64,000 nt of DNA from JANSWP01 sp041941305 (GTDB taxonomy: Bacteria; Bacteroidota; Bacteroidia; Chitinophagales; Saprospiraceae), in assembly GCA_041941305.1 (NCBI GenBank), contig JBGTQJ010000006.1, forward strand, positions 124,001-188,000, read 5' to 3'. Shown here in pieces: positions 43,979-53,095 of this stretch; within the stretch, counting starts at the first letter, position 1, and every line of letters begins with the position of its first letter. Position numbers and translations under genes: made by a program. The notes beneath the pieces are model-generated. The model saw only the letters and a list, made by a program, of their open reading frames with translations, ran no database searches and had not been told where the DNA came from.

Positions 43979-45106
43979 TCATTCTTCCATTTGCTGAAAT
44001 TCCTTCGGACTTTTGCCCGTAACATTTTTAAAAATGCGATTAAAAGTCGAGCGAGAATTAAAGCCAGATAATTCGCCAATGGCTTCTAATGTATAGTGTT
44101 CATATTCTTTATTCGAAAGCAAATTTTGAGCATACTCTACACGGTATTGGTTAATAAAATGGAAAAAATTCATTTGATAATGCTCGTTGATGAGGTTGGA
44201 AAAAATATGGCGTGGAATGTCTAAAGATTTTGCCAGTTCGGGCATTCTGACTTTGGGATTGAGAAAGGGTTTTTGTGTCGTAATAACATTTTCCAATCGC
44301 TGAATAAGTTGGGCTTTTTCTTGTTCAGAAAGGCTGTTTTCAGAGGGAGAATTTTCTAATTTGGAAGAGATAGGTTCTTTAGAATTTTGAGATAATATCT
44401 GCTCATTGGAATATAGTTGAGGTTGTTGAAAAGAATAAAAACTTAAGATGCTGATAACCAGTAAGATAGAAGTAAGAAAAATATTTCGAATTATATAAAT
44501 ATCGATGGGAGCGACGGAAATGAAAATGCGCAATAAGGCAACAAAACCAATAATATAAATCATCACTTTTATCCAACTCAAAGTGATGAATGGCGAATTA
44601 TCGGCAAATTGCTCTTGATAATGTTGTTGGATATATTGAACAAGTTTGAAAGTCAAAAACAAATACACAATGACATGGAGCGCATTAACTATTAAAAATG
44701 CGACAATGTGTAAAGGTGGGTTATCATTAAATAATAATTCGTCCGGATGTTTAAAACCTATTATCACAAAAACGAAATAAAACAATACAAAAGGCGAAAA
44801 CAATAAATAAGCCCGCCTGCCTGAGTGTGCATTTGGTTTAACCAATTTCAATGTGTATAAATAGATAGCCGGAAAAAACAACAGAATTGCGGACGGATTT
44901 TGAAGAAAAGGGGTGTAGGGAATTAAGTCATATCTTTCCTCTCCGAGCAATAGGTTCAAAAATGGAAATCCCATCGCAAAATACGCAAACAACAACCATC
45001 GGTTCTGTTCATTTCTTAAATTTCCCAAATAAATAATGCTAAATACACAAAAAAGGACAATGCATAGTTCAAGGGAAACCGTAAAAATTATGTTGCCTAA
45101 TTTCAT
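43979..45106 (-). CDS. Membrane-anchored AraC-type regulator A
   Basis: The 375-residue protein starts with about seven hydrophobic helices (1 to about 230, such as LELCIVLFCVFSIIYLG and FLTSILLVISILSFYSF). A polar linker rich in Ser/Glu follows, and then an AraC-family HTH (about 290-375): MPELAKSLDIPRHIFSNLIN for the first helix-turn-helix and IGELSGFNSRSTFNRIFK for the second. Regulators with this plan bind DNA from the membrane in response to an unknown ligand. It is convergent with the T9SS gene (23-bp gap) and divergent from the secreted protein gene at 45426, its probable target. It is clearly paralogous to the regulator at 51705. Confidence 0.9.
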   Translation of the reverse strand: MKLGNIIFTVSLELCIVLFCVFSIIYLGNLRNEQNRWLLFAYFAMGFPFLNLLLGEERYDLIPYTPFLQNPSAILLFFPAIYLYTLKLVKPNAHSGRRAYLLFSPFVLFYFVFVIIGFKHPDELLFNDNPPLHIVAFLIVNALHVIVYLFLTFKLVQYIQQHYQEQFADNSPFITLSWIKVMIYIIGFVALLRIFISVAPIDIYIIRNIFLTSILLVISILSFYSFQQPQLYSNEQILSQNSKEPISSKLENSPSENSLSEQEKAQLIQRLENVITTQKPFLNPKVRMPELAKSLDIPRHIFSNLINEHYQMNFFHFINQYRVEYAQNLLSNKEYEHYTLEAIGELSGFNSRSTFNRIFKNVTGKSPKEFQQMEE

Positions 45107-45349
45107 TGGATTGTTTCACTGTCAAGAGGGTTTGATTGTTGAGGCAGCACATTGTTTTAAAACAATCAAACAATTAAACCATCTTAACAATCTAAATAAT
45201 TCCTCAGCAAAAACCGTGTTTTTTTGCTCATTTTATAAAATGAGGCATACAAAATTTATCATTTTATCAGATAAGGCAAAGCCGGTCTCGGTTTTCTTTT
45301 CCTTCCTAAAATTTACCCGCTACTTGCATTCATCAACAAAAAAAAGCTC

Positions 45350-45415
45350 GCTGCGGGTCAATTGATTTTTAAAGTTGATAGGACTCGCAGCACTTTATGT
45401 TCAACTTTAAAAATC
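45350..45415 (+). promoter_or_regulatory. Predicted interleaved hairpins (pseudoknot) before 45426
   Basis: GCTGCGGGTC (45350-45359) can pair with GACTCGCAGC (45382-45391) with one mismatch. GATTTTTAAAGTTGA (45364-45378) pairs perfectly with TCAACTTTAAAAATC (45401-45415). The two stems interleave, as in an H-type pseudoknot, and the last arm ends 10 nt before the ATG, where it could block ribosome binding. The rest of 45107-45425 is AT-rich and holds no gene. Confidence 0.5.
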
Positions 45416-45425
45416 ACTTCCAAAT

Positions 45426-46688
45426 ATGCGTTTACTCGAAAAAGTGCAAATCGCGCCCTGCCTTATTTTAATAAGTGTCCTTTTTAGTTTCAGTGTCCTT
45501 AATGCGCAGGTTACTTACCAAAATAACGTAAGAGATAATGGCGATGCAAATAATACAGTCATAAATATTTTTAATTTTCATGTACCCGCCGGAAACAATC
45601 GCCTGATAGTAGTCTCTGTGGGTTCACATACCGCAAGCGGTAATAATTCTTTGGTTACCGGCATCACTTTTAACAGTCAAAATTTTACAAAAGCCACCTC
45701 TGTTGTTTCAGTATCTCAAAATTCGGAGATATGGTATTTGGTACTTTCAGGTACGAGCATTATTCAAGAGGATTTGGTTGTTTCATTTTCTCAACCCTAC
45801 GACGAAGCTCAGGCAATCGCCGCTTCTTATACAGGAGTAGAATCTTCTAATCCCATTGGGAGTACGGACACACAAGGAGGGTTTGGAACTACCGGTATGT
45901 TAACACTTCCGACGGCTTCCGGTCATTTAGTTGTTGATTGCGTTCAACGGAATAATGGTTTACAGGTAACTTTTGGAGCTAATCAAACTGCATTGTCTAA
46001 TACTGCCTATAGTTCTTCTCAAACAGGGGCAAGTTATGAGTCCGCCACAGGAAGTTCTGTTGAAATGTCCTGGTCGGCATCGGTATCCGCTCGTTTTGCC
46101 TACAGCGCTGTCGAACTCAACCAAGCCCCTGTCCTTCCCGTCGAGTTAAAATACTTCCGGGCTCACCCCAATTCCCAATCCGTCAACCTCGCCTGGGCAA
46201 CCGCAACCGAAATCAATAATGACTATTTCACCATAGAGCGGTCAGTCAACGGTACAAACTATGACCCCATCGGTAAAGTTAAAGGTGCAGGGTCTTCTTA
46301 TGAGGAGTTGACTTATTCTTTTGTAGATAAGCAACTCCCCGAGGGAAATACACAACTCTATTATCGTCTTCGTCAAACAGATTTTGACGGTACGTCCAAG
46401 ATTGAGAAGGTCGTATCCGTAGATTTACTAAACTTTCATAGTTTAGTAAATCTCGTGACCGTTTACCCAAATCCGACTTCCGATATTTTGAATATTCGGT
46501 TTAATGAAAATATTGAAGAAGGCAGGCTTGAAATGTATAATGAATTAGGTCAAAAGTTTTTGGAAAGCGACTTAAATCACTCTTCCAATAATACGATTTC
46601 GGTGAGGGGTTTTCCTTCCGGGGTTTATTTTTTGAGTTTGAAAATGGACGGGAGTAATTTGGATAGAAGAGTAATCATTACAGATTAG
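45426..46688 (+). CDS. T9SS-sorted secreted protein with beta-sandwich domain
   Basis: The 420-residue protein has a signal peptide (1-27, ending VLNAQ). A beta-rich domain of about 200 residues follows (VPAGNNRLIVVSVGSHTA, EIWYLVLSGTSIIQEDLVV, SGHLVVDCVQRNNG), of a kind often found in secreted Bacteroidota proteins with no fixed function. Then come the pre-tail domain (LPVELKYFRAHPNSQSVNLA) and a type A sorting domain. From 46422 onward the DNA is almost the same as in the cassette proteins, including the in-frame palindrome, while the upstream pre-tail domain is clearly different. This shows modular exchange of the 3' end. It is divergent from AraC regulator A. Confidence 0.85.
   Translation: MRLLEKVQIAPCLILISVLFSFSVLNAQVTYQNNVRDNGDANNTVINIFNFHVPAGNNRLIVVSVGSHTASGNNSLVTGITFNSQNFTKATSVVSVSQNSEIWYLVLSGTSIIQEDLVVSFSQPYDEAQAIAASYTGVESSNPIGSTDTQGGFGTTGMLTLPTASGHLVVDCVQRNNGLQVTFGANQTALSNTAYSSSQTGASYESATGSSVEMSWSASVSARFAYSAVELNQAPVLPVELKYFRAHPNSQSVNLAWATATEINNDYFTIERSVNGTNYDPIGKVKGAGSSYEELTYSFVDKQLPEGNTQLYYRLRQTDFDGTSKIEKVVSVDLLNFHSLVNLVTVYPNPTSDILNIRFNENIEEGRLEMYNELGQKFLESDLNHSSNNTISVRGFPSGVYFLSLKMDGSNLDRRVIITD
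46422..46452. repeat. Palindromic element in coding frame, copy 2
   Basis: Identical to copy 1: 13-bp arms GATTTACTAAACT / AGTTTAGTAAATC around TTCAT, in the same reading frame just before the sorting domain. Confidence 0.9.
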
Positions 46689-46704
46689 ATCATTTTAATT
46701 TTCA

Positions 46705-48306
46705 TTAAAATTTTAATAAAAAAGAAGTCATATCCTCCGCCCCGATTAAACCCAACTTTCTTTTCAATCGGTGCCGACTGACTCGAACCGAATCTGCGGA
46801 AATATTTCGTAAGGTGGCAATTTCTTTATTGGAAAGTCCCAACCGTACAAAACTGCACAAATCCAAATCCCCTTTGGTCAGATTGGGAAACCGAGTTTTT
46901 AATTTGTCAAAGAAAGTATGATTGATTTGGTCAATATTGTTTTGAAACAATTGTTTGTCTTCATCCAATTGTAAATGGTGTTCAATGCTGTTTTTGAATT
47001 GTCGCCATTCTTTTTGATTGTCGGAAGGTATTTTGAGGTTAAAGCGCTCTAATTTTTCCAATAGATTATTGGAAAAATCATGTTTTCGGTTGATTTCCAA
47101 AGCTAAATTGGTCACATCTCGGGTTTTTAATTCAATTTCTTTTCGGGCGGTTTCCATTTTGAGGCGGTGGATTTCCTTTCGTTTTTGATTAACAAAAATC
47201 AACCGGGCAATGACTGCCAATGCTCCCAAAATCAAAAGCGCAACGGTCAAATAAGTAATCGTAAGTCGTTGTTTTTGAATTTGATTTTCCTGCGACAATC
47301 TGGTTATTTCATTTTGACTTAATGCGGTTTCATGCTTGATGATCAGCTCATTCAGTTGTTTTTGTGTTTCCAAACCCACGAAATTATCTTTGGCTTCCTG
47401 ATATAATTTCCAATATTCAAGTGCTTTGTCATACTTTTTTTCTTTTTCAAGGGCGAGCGCAAAGGCGTTATAAATTCTGTGAATTTTAAAAGTTCCGTCT
47501 TGGACATCTTGTTTTTTACCCATTTCCAAAGCGTCTTGATAAAGTTCATAAGCCTTTTGAAAATTTCCGATATCGGCATAATAATTCCCCAAATTGAGGG
47601 AAGCCGTGACTTCACTTGAGCGAGATTCCAAGGTTTTGGAGTATTCGTAATAGGTTTTTAAATGCGGAGCCGCCTTTTCAAACTGTTTTAAATTCAGATA
47701 AATCACCCCCAAAGCCGACTCTGTTTTCATGGCCGTATCTTTATTTTTTATGGAGTCTCTCAGGGCGTACAATTGCAGAAAAATATCCAGACTCGCTTCC
47801 GTTTTGTCCATGACCTGATAAAGCACTCCAAGATTGTGAAGGTGTGTGATTTCGAGGCTGATAATTCCGTGTTTCCGACATAAACGAATTCCCTCTTTGT
47901 GCATTTTCTCAGCTTCTTCATATCGCTCAAGCCTCATGTTGGAAGTTCCCAAATAATTTAAGGCCCTCACCATATTGAGGGGGTCTTGATTTCTTCGAGC
48001 CATTTCAAGAGCTTGTTGAAATTGGGCGATACAGTTTAAATAATCCCCGGATTTATAATAATACAACCCCTTTAATCCGACGGCGGTGGTTTGCCCTTTT
48101 TGGTAATTTTCTTTAAGACTAAGGTTCAAGCATTTATTAACAAGAATGGTATCCACAGTGATAAACTGTCCTGTCGAGTCGAATATTCGAGCTTGTTTCA
48201 ACCACACATTTATAGAGTCAATTGGCGTGGCATTCCCCTTTTGAATGATTCCGAAAAATGCGACCGGAAAAAGAAATAACAGGAATTTATATTTGCTGAA
48301 TAACAT
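46705..48306 (-). CDS. TPR-transmembrane-LuxR HTH regulator
   Basis: This 533-residue protein has a signal peptide or anchor (1-26) and TPR helices through about 320 (for example ALEMARRNQDPLNMVRALNY, ETHLHNLG-like stretches and LNLKQFEKAAPHLKTYYEY). One membrane helix lies at about 350-372 (LTITYLTVALLILGALAVIA), followed by a coiled coil. The LuxR-type HTH occupies about 470-533 (LTKGDLDLCSFVRLGLSNKE, VRVSRHRLKRKLG). The C-terminal third is homologous to that of the glucan regulator at 5408, with a helical instead of propeller sensor. It is divergent from fibre gene 2 (183-bp gap), its likely target, and convergent with the T9SS gene ending at 46688. Confidence 0.9.
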   Translation of the reverse strand: MLFSKYKFLLFLFPVAFFGIIQKGNATPIDSINVWLKQARIFDSTGQFITVDTILVNKCLNLSLKENYQKGQTTAVGLKGLYYYKSGDYLNCIAQFQQALEMARRNQDPLNMVRALNYLGTSNMRLERYEEAEKMHKEGIRLCRKHGIISLEITHLHNLGVLYQVMDKTEASLDIFLQLYALRDSIKNKDTAMKTESALGVIYLNLKQFEKAAPHLKTYYEYSKTLESRSSEVTASLNLGNYYADIGNFQKAYELYQDALEMGKKQDVQDGTFKIHRIYNAFALALEKEKKYDKALEYWKLYQEAKDNFVGLETQKQLNELIIKHETALSQNEITRLSQENQIQKQRLTITYLTVALLILGALAVIARLIFVNQKRKEIHRLKMETARKEIELKTRDVTNLALEINRKHDFSNNLLEKLERFNLKIPSDNQKEWRQFKNSIEHHLQLDEDKQLFQNNIDQINHTFFDKLKTRFPNLTKGDLDLCSFVRLGLSNKEIATLRNISADSVRVSRHRLKRKLGLIGAEDMTSFLLKF

Positions 48307-48489
48307 AAAAGTTACATTTTAAAATCGGCTTTGCTAACATTTTGTAACGCTTAAACGGACTCCTCAAGGCTCAAATATTTACATATTTGTTTGGAAAGGG
48401 AATAACAACATTCCAAGATGAGCTAAGTAATATCTAAGATATAATTTTTTAAAGAAAAGGAATTTTAGGAACGTTCAAATAATCAACAA

Positions 48490-51060
48490 ATGCTACACCG
48501 ATTATTATTGTCTGCAATCGTTTGCTTTTTTTCATTCCATCCTTTGACCGCTCAAATCGCCGTCAATACCGACAACTCCGACCCCGATGCCTCCGCCATG
48601 TTGGATATCAAAAGCACGGATAAAGGGATACTCATACCAAGAATGACTACCGCCCAACGAACCCTCATTTCAAATCCCGCCATAGGCTTATTGGTCTTCG
48701 ATACGGATACGAAAAGTTTTTGGTTTAACGAAACTGCGGGCTGGGTCGAATTGGTCAGCGGTAATGTAAAAACGGTCGCTGATGATGACGGGGACACCAA
48801 AATTCAGGTGGAGGAAAGCGCGGATGAAGATGTCATTCGCTTTGACACAGAAGGTACGGAACATTTTGTAATGGAAGGCGGAAGGTTGGATATTTTGAAC
48901 ACGGGTGGGTCTGTTTTTTTAGGGGATAATGCGGGATTGAAAGACGATTTGACTAACAACCAAAATGTATTTATCGGTACATCCGCAGGTACGGATAACA
49001 CAACAGGGCAGGAAAATATCGGAATTGGGTTTCTTGCTTTAAATTCGAATACTACCGGTAATTTTAACTCAATTATTGGTCACAGTGCCATGAATAAAGG
49101 TTCGACCAGCAGGAATTCCGGATTGGGTTATGAGATTTTGCGAGATAATGTATCAGGTTTGGAAAATGCGGCCTTAGGATTTAAAGCCCTGGTTGGCAAC
49201 ACGACCGGCAGCGGAAACGTTGGGATTGGCTCGAATGCGGGTAAATTCAATCAGGGAGGTTCAAACAATGTTTTTATTGGCTCTTTGGCGGGAGTAGGAG
49301 GTACAGGTTCGGACAAAAGTAATAATGTGATGGTCGGCGCTCAGTCCGGAAGGAACAATGATGACGGCAGCGGCAATGTTTTTTTGGGATTTCAGTCAGG
49401 ACAAGATGAAACAGGCTCTAACAAATTATATATTGAAAATTCAGGTTCCGCCGCTCCTTTAATTTACGGAGAGTTTGACAATGACTTGATTCGAATAAAC
49501 GGCACTTTGGATATAAATAACGCTTTTTCTTTTCCGACAACAGACGGAACGGCAGGGCAAATTTTGGAAACCGACGGGTCGGGTAATTTATCTTGGATTG
49601 ACAAAAATAGTATTCGAGATGCAGATGACGACACCAAAATTCAGGTGGAAAAAATTGCGGATGAAGATATGGTAAGAATAGATATTGCGGGAAATGAATT
49701 GTTCCGATTCAACGAAAATGCAGGCGGCGACGCACAATTCCAGCCTTTGGGACCTCGCTCGAACACATTTATCGGGCTCACTGCGGGGAAAGAAAATACG
49801 GCAGGAAGTGATAACACATTTATCGGTCATTCCGCAGGCAAGACCCACCAATCCGGCAATAGAAATGTTTACATCGGAAAACGGGCAGGTCAAAATCATA
49901 CTTCCGGCAATCGCAATATTTTTATTGGTAACGATTCAGGATTGAATAACAACGGAAACGATAATATTTTCATTGGAAACGGCGCAGGCGGAAATGAAAC
50001 AGGTGCCAACAAACTTTATATCGAACCTTCTTCTTCTTCAACGCCCCTTCTTTACGGCGAATTTGACAATGACCTCATTCGAATCAACGGCACTTTGGAC
50101 ATAAATAACGCTTTTTCTTTTCCCACAACCGACGGAACGGTAGGGCAGATTTTGGAAACCGACGGGTTGGGTAATTTATCCTGGATTGGCAAAAATATAA
50201 TTCAGGATGCGGACAACGACACTAAAATTCAGGTGGAGGAAAGCGCGGATGAGGATATTCTCAGATTCGATATCGGCGGCACCGAACATATTATTCTTAA
50301 AGATAACGGGGCAGGTTTTCCCGTGATGGAATTTCCGAACAATAACCTTCTTCAAATCAACGGAGAAATGGAAATAACGGAAGACATATTGGTTGGAAAT
50401 TCAATCTCCCCCGCCAACTTATGGGTTATCGGCACTTCCCGAACCTCACTGACGAACGGCACAACTGGTTATGTCGAACTCAGTAATGATGCCGATAACG
50501 GTTATCTTGACTATGAACCTTTTTTCTCGGGAGCGGGCAATTTTAAAATCAGGGTGGACGGAATTAATGTCCTTCATTTCAAAAAAGACGGAAAATTGGG
50601 TATCGGAACCGCACCGACCTCCAATCAATTAACAGTCGGCGGAGATTCGGACTTCAACGGTGATATAACAGTCGGGGGGAATTCGGATTTCAGCGGTGAT
50701 ATTGAATTTGGCACTTCCGACCACAAGCCCGTTGCGTATGACCGTAAAATCCTGATGGTCGGCGGAAAAGTTTTTGCAGGCGGAGGGCTCGCTCCTCAGG
50801 TTACTTCCTCCTCTTATATTGCCTCCACTGCCAGAACCGCCACCGGGCAATATACCGTTACCTTCAATTCGGGCATTTTTTCAACCAGACCCGTCATTAC
50901 CGTCACCGCTTTTCACGACGGCACCAATGTCAACCGTTTCGCCGTAATTGATTCGGTGAATTTATCGAGTGGAATAGTTACTTTATTGGTCGAAATTCGA
51001 AATTCAAACGGCGAATTGAGAGACGGCCCTTTTAATTTCATTGCCATTGGCGAAGAATAA
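48490..51060 (+). CDS. Tail-fibre-like secreted repeat protein 2
   Basis: This 856-residue paralogue of the protein at 39307 has a signal peptide (1-20), the same N-terminal block (AMLDIKSTDKGILIPRMTTA), and two arrays of NNVFIGxxAG-type units. Each array is followed by TLDINNAFSFPTTDGTxGQI and a DADxDTKIQVE block, showing one large internal duplication that is also visible in DNA (about 49,440-49,620 against 50,040-50,220). The tip domain (about 735-856, ITVGGNSDFSGDIEFGTSDH ... FNFIAIGEE) is related to that of fibre 1. The first about 120 bp of mature coding DNA are close to identical between the two genes. No S74 or T9SS domain is present. It faces the TPR-LuxR regulator. Confidence 0.8.
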   Translation: MLHRLLLSAIVCFFSFHPLTAQIAVNTDNSDPDASAMLDIKSTDKGILIPRMTTAQRTLISNPAIGLLVFDTDTKSFWFNETAGWVELVSGNVKTVADDDGDTKIQVEESADEDVIRFDTEGTEHFVMEGGRLDILNTGGSVFLGDNAGLKDDLTNNQNVFIGTSAGTDNTTGQENIGIGFLALNSNTTGNFNSIIGHSAMNKGSTSRNSGLGYEILRDNVSGLENAALGFKALVGNTTGSGNVGIGSNAGKFNQGGSNNVFIGSLAGVGGTGSDKSNNVMVGAQSGRNNDDGSGNVFLGFQSGQDETGSNKLYIENSGSAAPLIYGEFDNDLIRINGTLDINNAFSFPTTDGTAGQILETDGSGNLSWIDKNSIRDADDDTKIQVEKIADEDMVRIDIAGNELFRFNENAGGDAQFQPLGPRSNTFIGLTAGKENTAGSDNTFIGHSAGKTHQSGNRNVYIGKRAGQNHTSGNRNIFIGNDSGLNNNGNDNIFIGNGAGGNETGANKLYIEPSSSSTPLLYGEFDNDLIRINGTLDINNAFSFPTTDGTVGQILETDGLGNLSWIGKNIIQDADNDTKIQVEESADEDILRFDIGGTEHIILKDNGAGFPVMEFPNNNLLQINGEMEITEDILVGNSISPANLWVIGTSRTSLTNGTTGYVELSNDADNGYLDYEPFFSGAGNFKIRVDGINVLHFKKDGKLGIGTAPTSNQLTVGGDSDFNGDITVGGNSDFSGDIEFGTSDHKPVAYDRKILMVGGKVFAGGGLAPQVTSSSYIASTARTATGQYTVTFNSGIFSTRPVITVTAFHDGTNVNRFAVIDSVNLSSGIVTLLVEIRNSNGELRDGPFNFIAIGEE

Positions 51061-51109
51061 ATTTATGACAGTAGGCAGTCGACAGTCCACTCAGAACACT
51101 TTTTAAAAA

Positions 51110-51682
51110 ATGAAACAAACTATTTTTTTCCTTTTCTTAATAAATCCAATATTCATACAAGCCCAAAATCATTTCAAAATAACCGACGGAAATTAATTCG
51201 GATGTTTTTGAAATTGAACATTCTTTGGATGCCATTTCTTTCAAAAAAATCGGCGAAGTGCAGGCAGCAACTTTTTCCAATTCGGAATTAAATTATGACT
51301 TTTTACATAAAAATTCTTTTGACCCCAAAGGGGCAAGCGGCATTAATTATTATCGTTTGAAAATGAGGGACTTGGATGGGAGATTTGAGTATTCGGAAGT
51401 TCGTTCCGTAGATTTACTAAACTTTCATTTCATAGTTTAGTAAATCTCGTGACCGCTTACCCAAATCCGACTTCCGACATTTTGAATATTCGATTTAATG
51501 AAAATGTGGAAGAAGGCTGGGTTGAAATGTATAATGAATTAGGTCAAAAGGTTTTGGCAAAGGATTTGAATCATCCTTCAAAAAATACAATTTCGGTGAG
51601 CGATTTGCCTTCGGGGGTTTATTTTTTGAATTTAAAAACGGACGGTAATCATTTTACAAAAAGGGTAATCATTTCAGAATAA
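51110..51682 (+). pseudogene. Broken T9SS protein gene, cassette 2 (internal deletion plus frameshift)
   Basis: The frame opens with a signal peptide (MKQTIFFLFLINPIFIQAQ) and the family start NHFKIT, then jumps at 51187-51193 straight into sequence equal to the far 3' part of the intact genes (INSDVFEIEHS). The junction lies at a CGGAA stretch present at both parental sites, and it is out of frame with a stop at once. A second lesion follows: the in-frame palindrome at 51411 has a duplicated TTCAT loop, giving a +5 shift and a stop at 51440. The sorting domain frame continues to 51682. About 800 bp present in the intact copies is missing. Confidence 0.9.
51411..51446. repeat. Palindromic element in coding frame, copy 3 with duplicated loop
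   Basis: Arms are as in copies 1 and 2, but the loop reads TTCATTTCAT, a tandem duplication of 5 bp that shifts the reading frame. Confidence 0.9.
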
Positions 51683-51704
51683 ACAGGCTTAATTATTTGG
51701 AAAA

Positions 51705-52847
51705 CTACCGCTCCGTTTGCTGAAATTCCTTGGGACTCATACCCGCCATTTCCCGAAAACATTTATTAAATGTGGAGCGAGAATTAAAGCCAGCCATTTC
51801 GCCAATTGTTTCCAAAGTGTAGCTTTGGTTGGCTTCATCTTTTAATAGTGTTTTGGCATATTCCACACGATGTTGATTGATAAGATTGAAGAAATTCATT
51901 TGATAATGCTCATTAATCAGGGCGGAAAAAATGTGACGCGGGATATTTAAAGAACGCGCCAATTCAGGCATTCGGATGGTTGGATTCAAATAGGGTTTTA
52001 CTTCTTTAAAATGTTTTTCGATGGTCTGAATATAATCGGATTTTTGTTCAGGTTCCCAAAAGGGTGAATTGTCGTTTTTATCTGTCTTTTGATTTTGAAG
52101 AGGCATATTTTCGGATTGTAATTGGGCTTCCAACATTTCCTCCCGGTAAAGTACGGGTTGTCTAAAAGCGAAAAAAGCCAATGCCCCCAAGTTTATCAAA
52201 ATGGTCAGGGGAAGTGTTATGTAATTTATTTTATTCAATATTTCATTATCGGAAATCACTAAAATGCTGTTCAATAAGGGCAGGGCAACCATGAGGTAGG
52301 TTATCCATTTTATCCAATGCAAATTCAAAGTCCAATAGTCTTTGGCATATTCATCTTTAAATTTCTTTTCATTCAGGGAGATTAATTTCAAAATTTGATA
52401 ACCGTAAAACAGAAAAATCCCAACCATGAGGACGGTGAAGTATACGAGAAATGTTGATTCATTCAGATTTATAAATTTTTCGACCGGATTATCGCGCCCG
52501 AAAAAAAGCCAGGCGATATATACCACAACAAAAGGAATAAAATGCACCCACCTTTGCCTCCAACTTTCCGTATTGGGTTTGACCAAATCAAGGGTATAAA
52601 AATAAAATGAGGGGATGAATAAAAGTAACGGAGCGGGATTGACAAAAAACGGGGTTTGAGGAATTAATTCAAAGGCGTCGCCGCTTATCATGGAACTCAA
52701 CACCACCCAAAGGTGAACAAAATAGATTAAAATAAGCCATCTGTCCTCTTTTCGATTGGACGGTAAAAAATAAAGAATGCTGAAAAAACACAGCAAAACG
52801 ACACTCATTTCCAACGATGCCCGCAATGTGAATAAGTCCGAAGTCAT
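51705..52847 (-). CDS. Membrane-anchored AraC-type regulator B
   Basis: The 380-residue paralogue of regulator A (43979) has about seven hydrophobic helices in residues 1-235 (for example LLLFIPSFYFYTLDLVKP, where A has ILLFFPAIYLYTLKLVKP), a polar linker, and an AraC HTH at about 295-380 (MPELARSLNIPRHIFSALIN; IGEMAGFNSRSTFNKCFREM). The DNA-binding half is much more conserved than the linker. It is divergent from fibre gene 3 with about 250 bp between starts, and convergent with the broken T9SS gene (22 bp). Fibre gene 3 is the expected target. Confidence 0.9.
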   Translation of the reverse strand: MTSDLFTLRASLEMSVVLLCFFSILYFLPSNRKEDRWLILIYFVHLWVVLSSMISGDAFELIPQTPFFVNPAPLLLFIPSFYFYTLDLVKPNTESWRQRWVHFIPFVVVYIAWLFFGRDNPVEKFINLNESTFLVYFTVLMVGIFLFYGYQILKLISLNEKKFKDEYAKDYWTLNLHWIKWITYLMVALPLLNSILVISDNEILNKINYITLPLTILINLGALAFFAFRQPVLYREEMLEAQLQSENMPLQNQKTDKNDNSPFWEPEQKSDYIQTIEKHFKEVKPYLNPTIRMPELARSLNIPRHIFSALINEHYQMNFFNLINQHRVEYAKTLLKDEANQSYTLETIGEMAGFNSRSTFNKCFREMAGMSPKEFQQTER

Positions 52848-53095
52848 AATGTGCTTTATCGGGTGAAAATCTAGATAATTTGAATAATATCACCGATGAA
52901 TCGGTGGGCTAAACCATGCGCTAACCTACCTTTTTATCAGTGGGTGTCATCTCTCTTTGCCGATTTTATAAAGTCGGACAACAAACTTTCCTCACTTTAT
53001 CAAGTCGGCGGAAGTCCGGGCTTCATTTCTTTTTTATGTCCCAAAAATCGGTCTACTTGCGACCCCTTGAATTAATTAAAAGAAATAAACCTGAA

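Noticed and set aside
43689..46452. Invertible DNA switch using the in-frame palindromes as recombination sites
   Set aside because: The palindromes lie in the same orientation at the ends of same-strand genes with no invertase nearby; they could support deletion or conversion but there is no sign of inversion.
51225..51682. Two separate small genes of 71 and 77 residues
   Set aside because: They are pieces of one broken T9SS gene separated by the TTCAT duplication.
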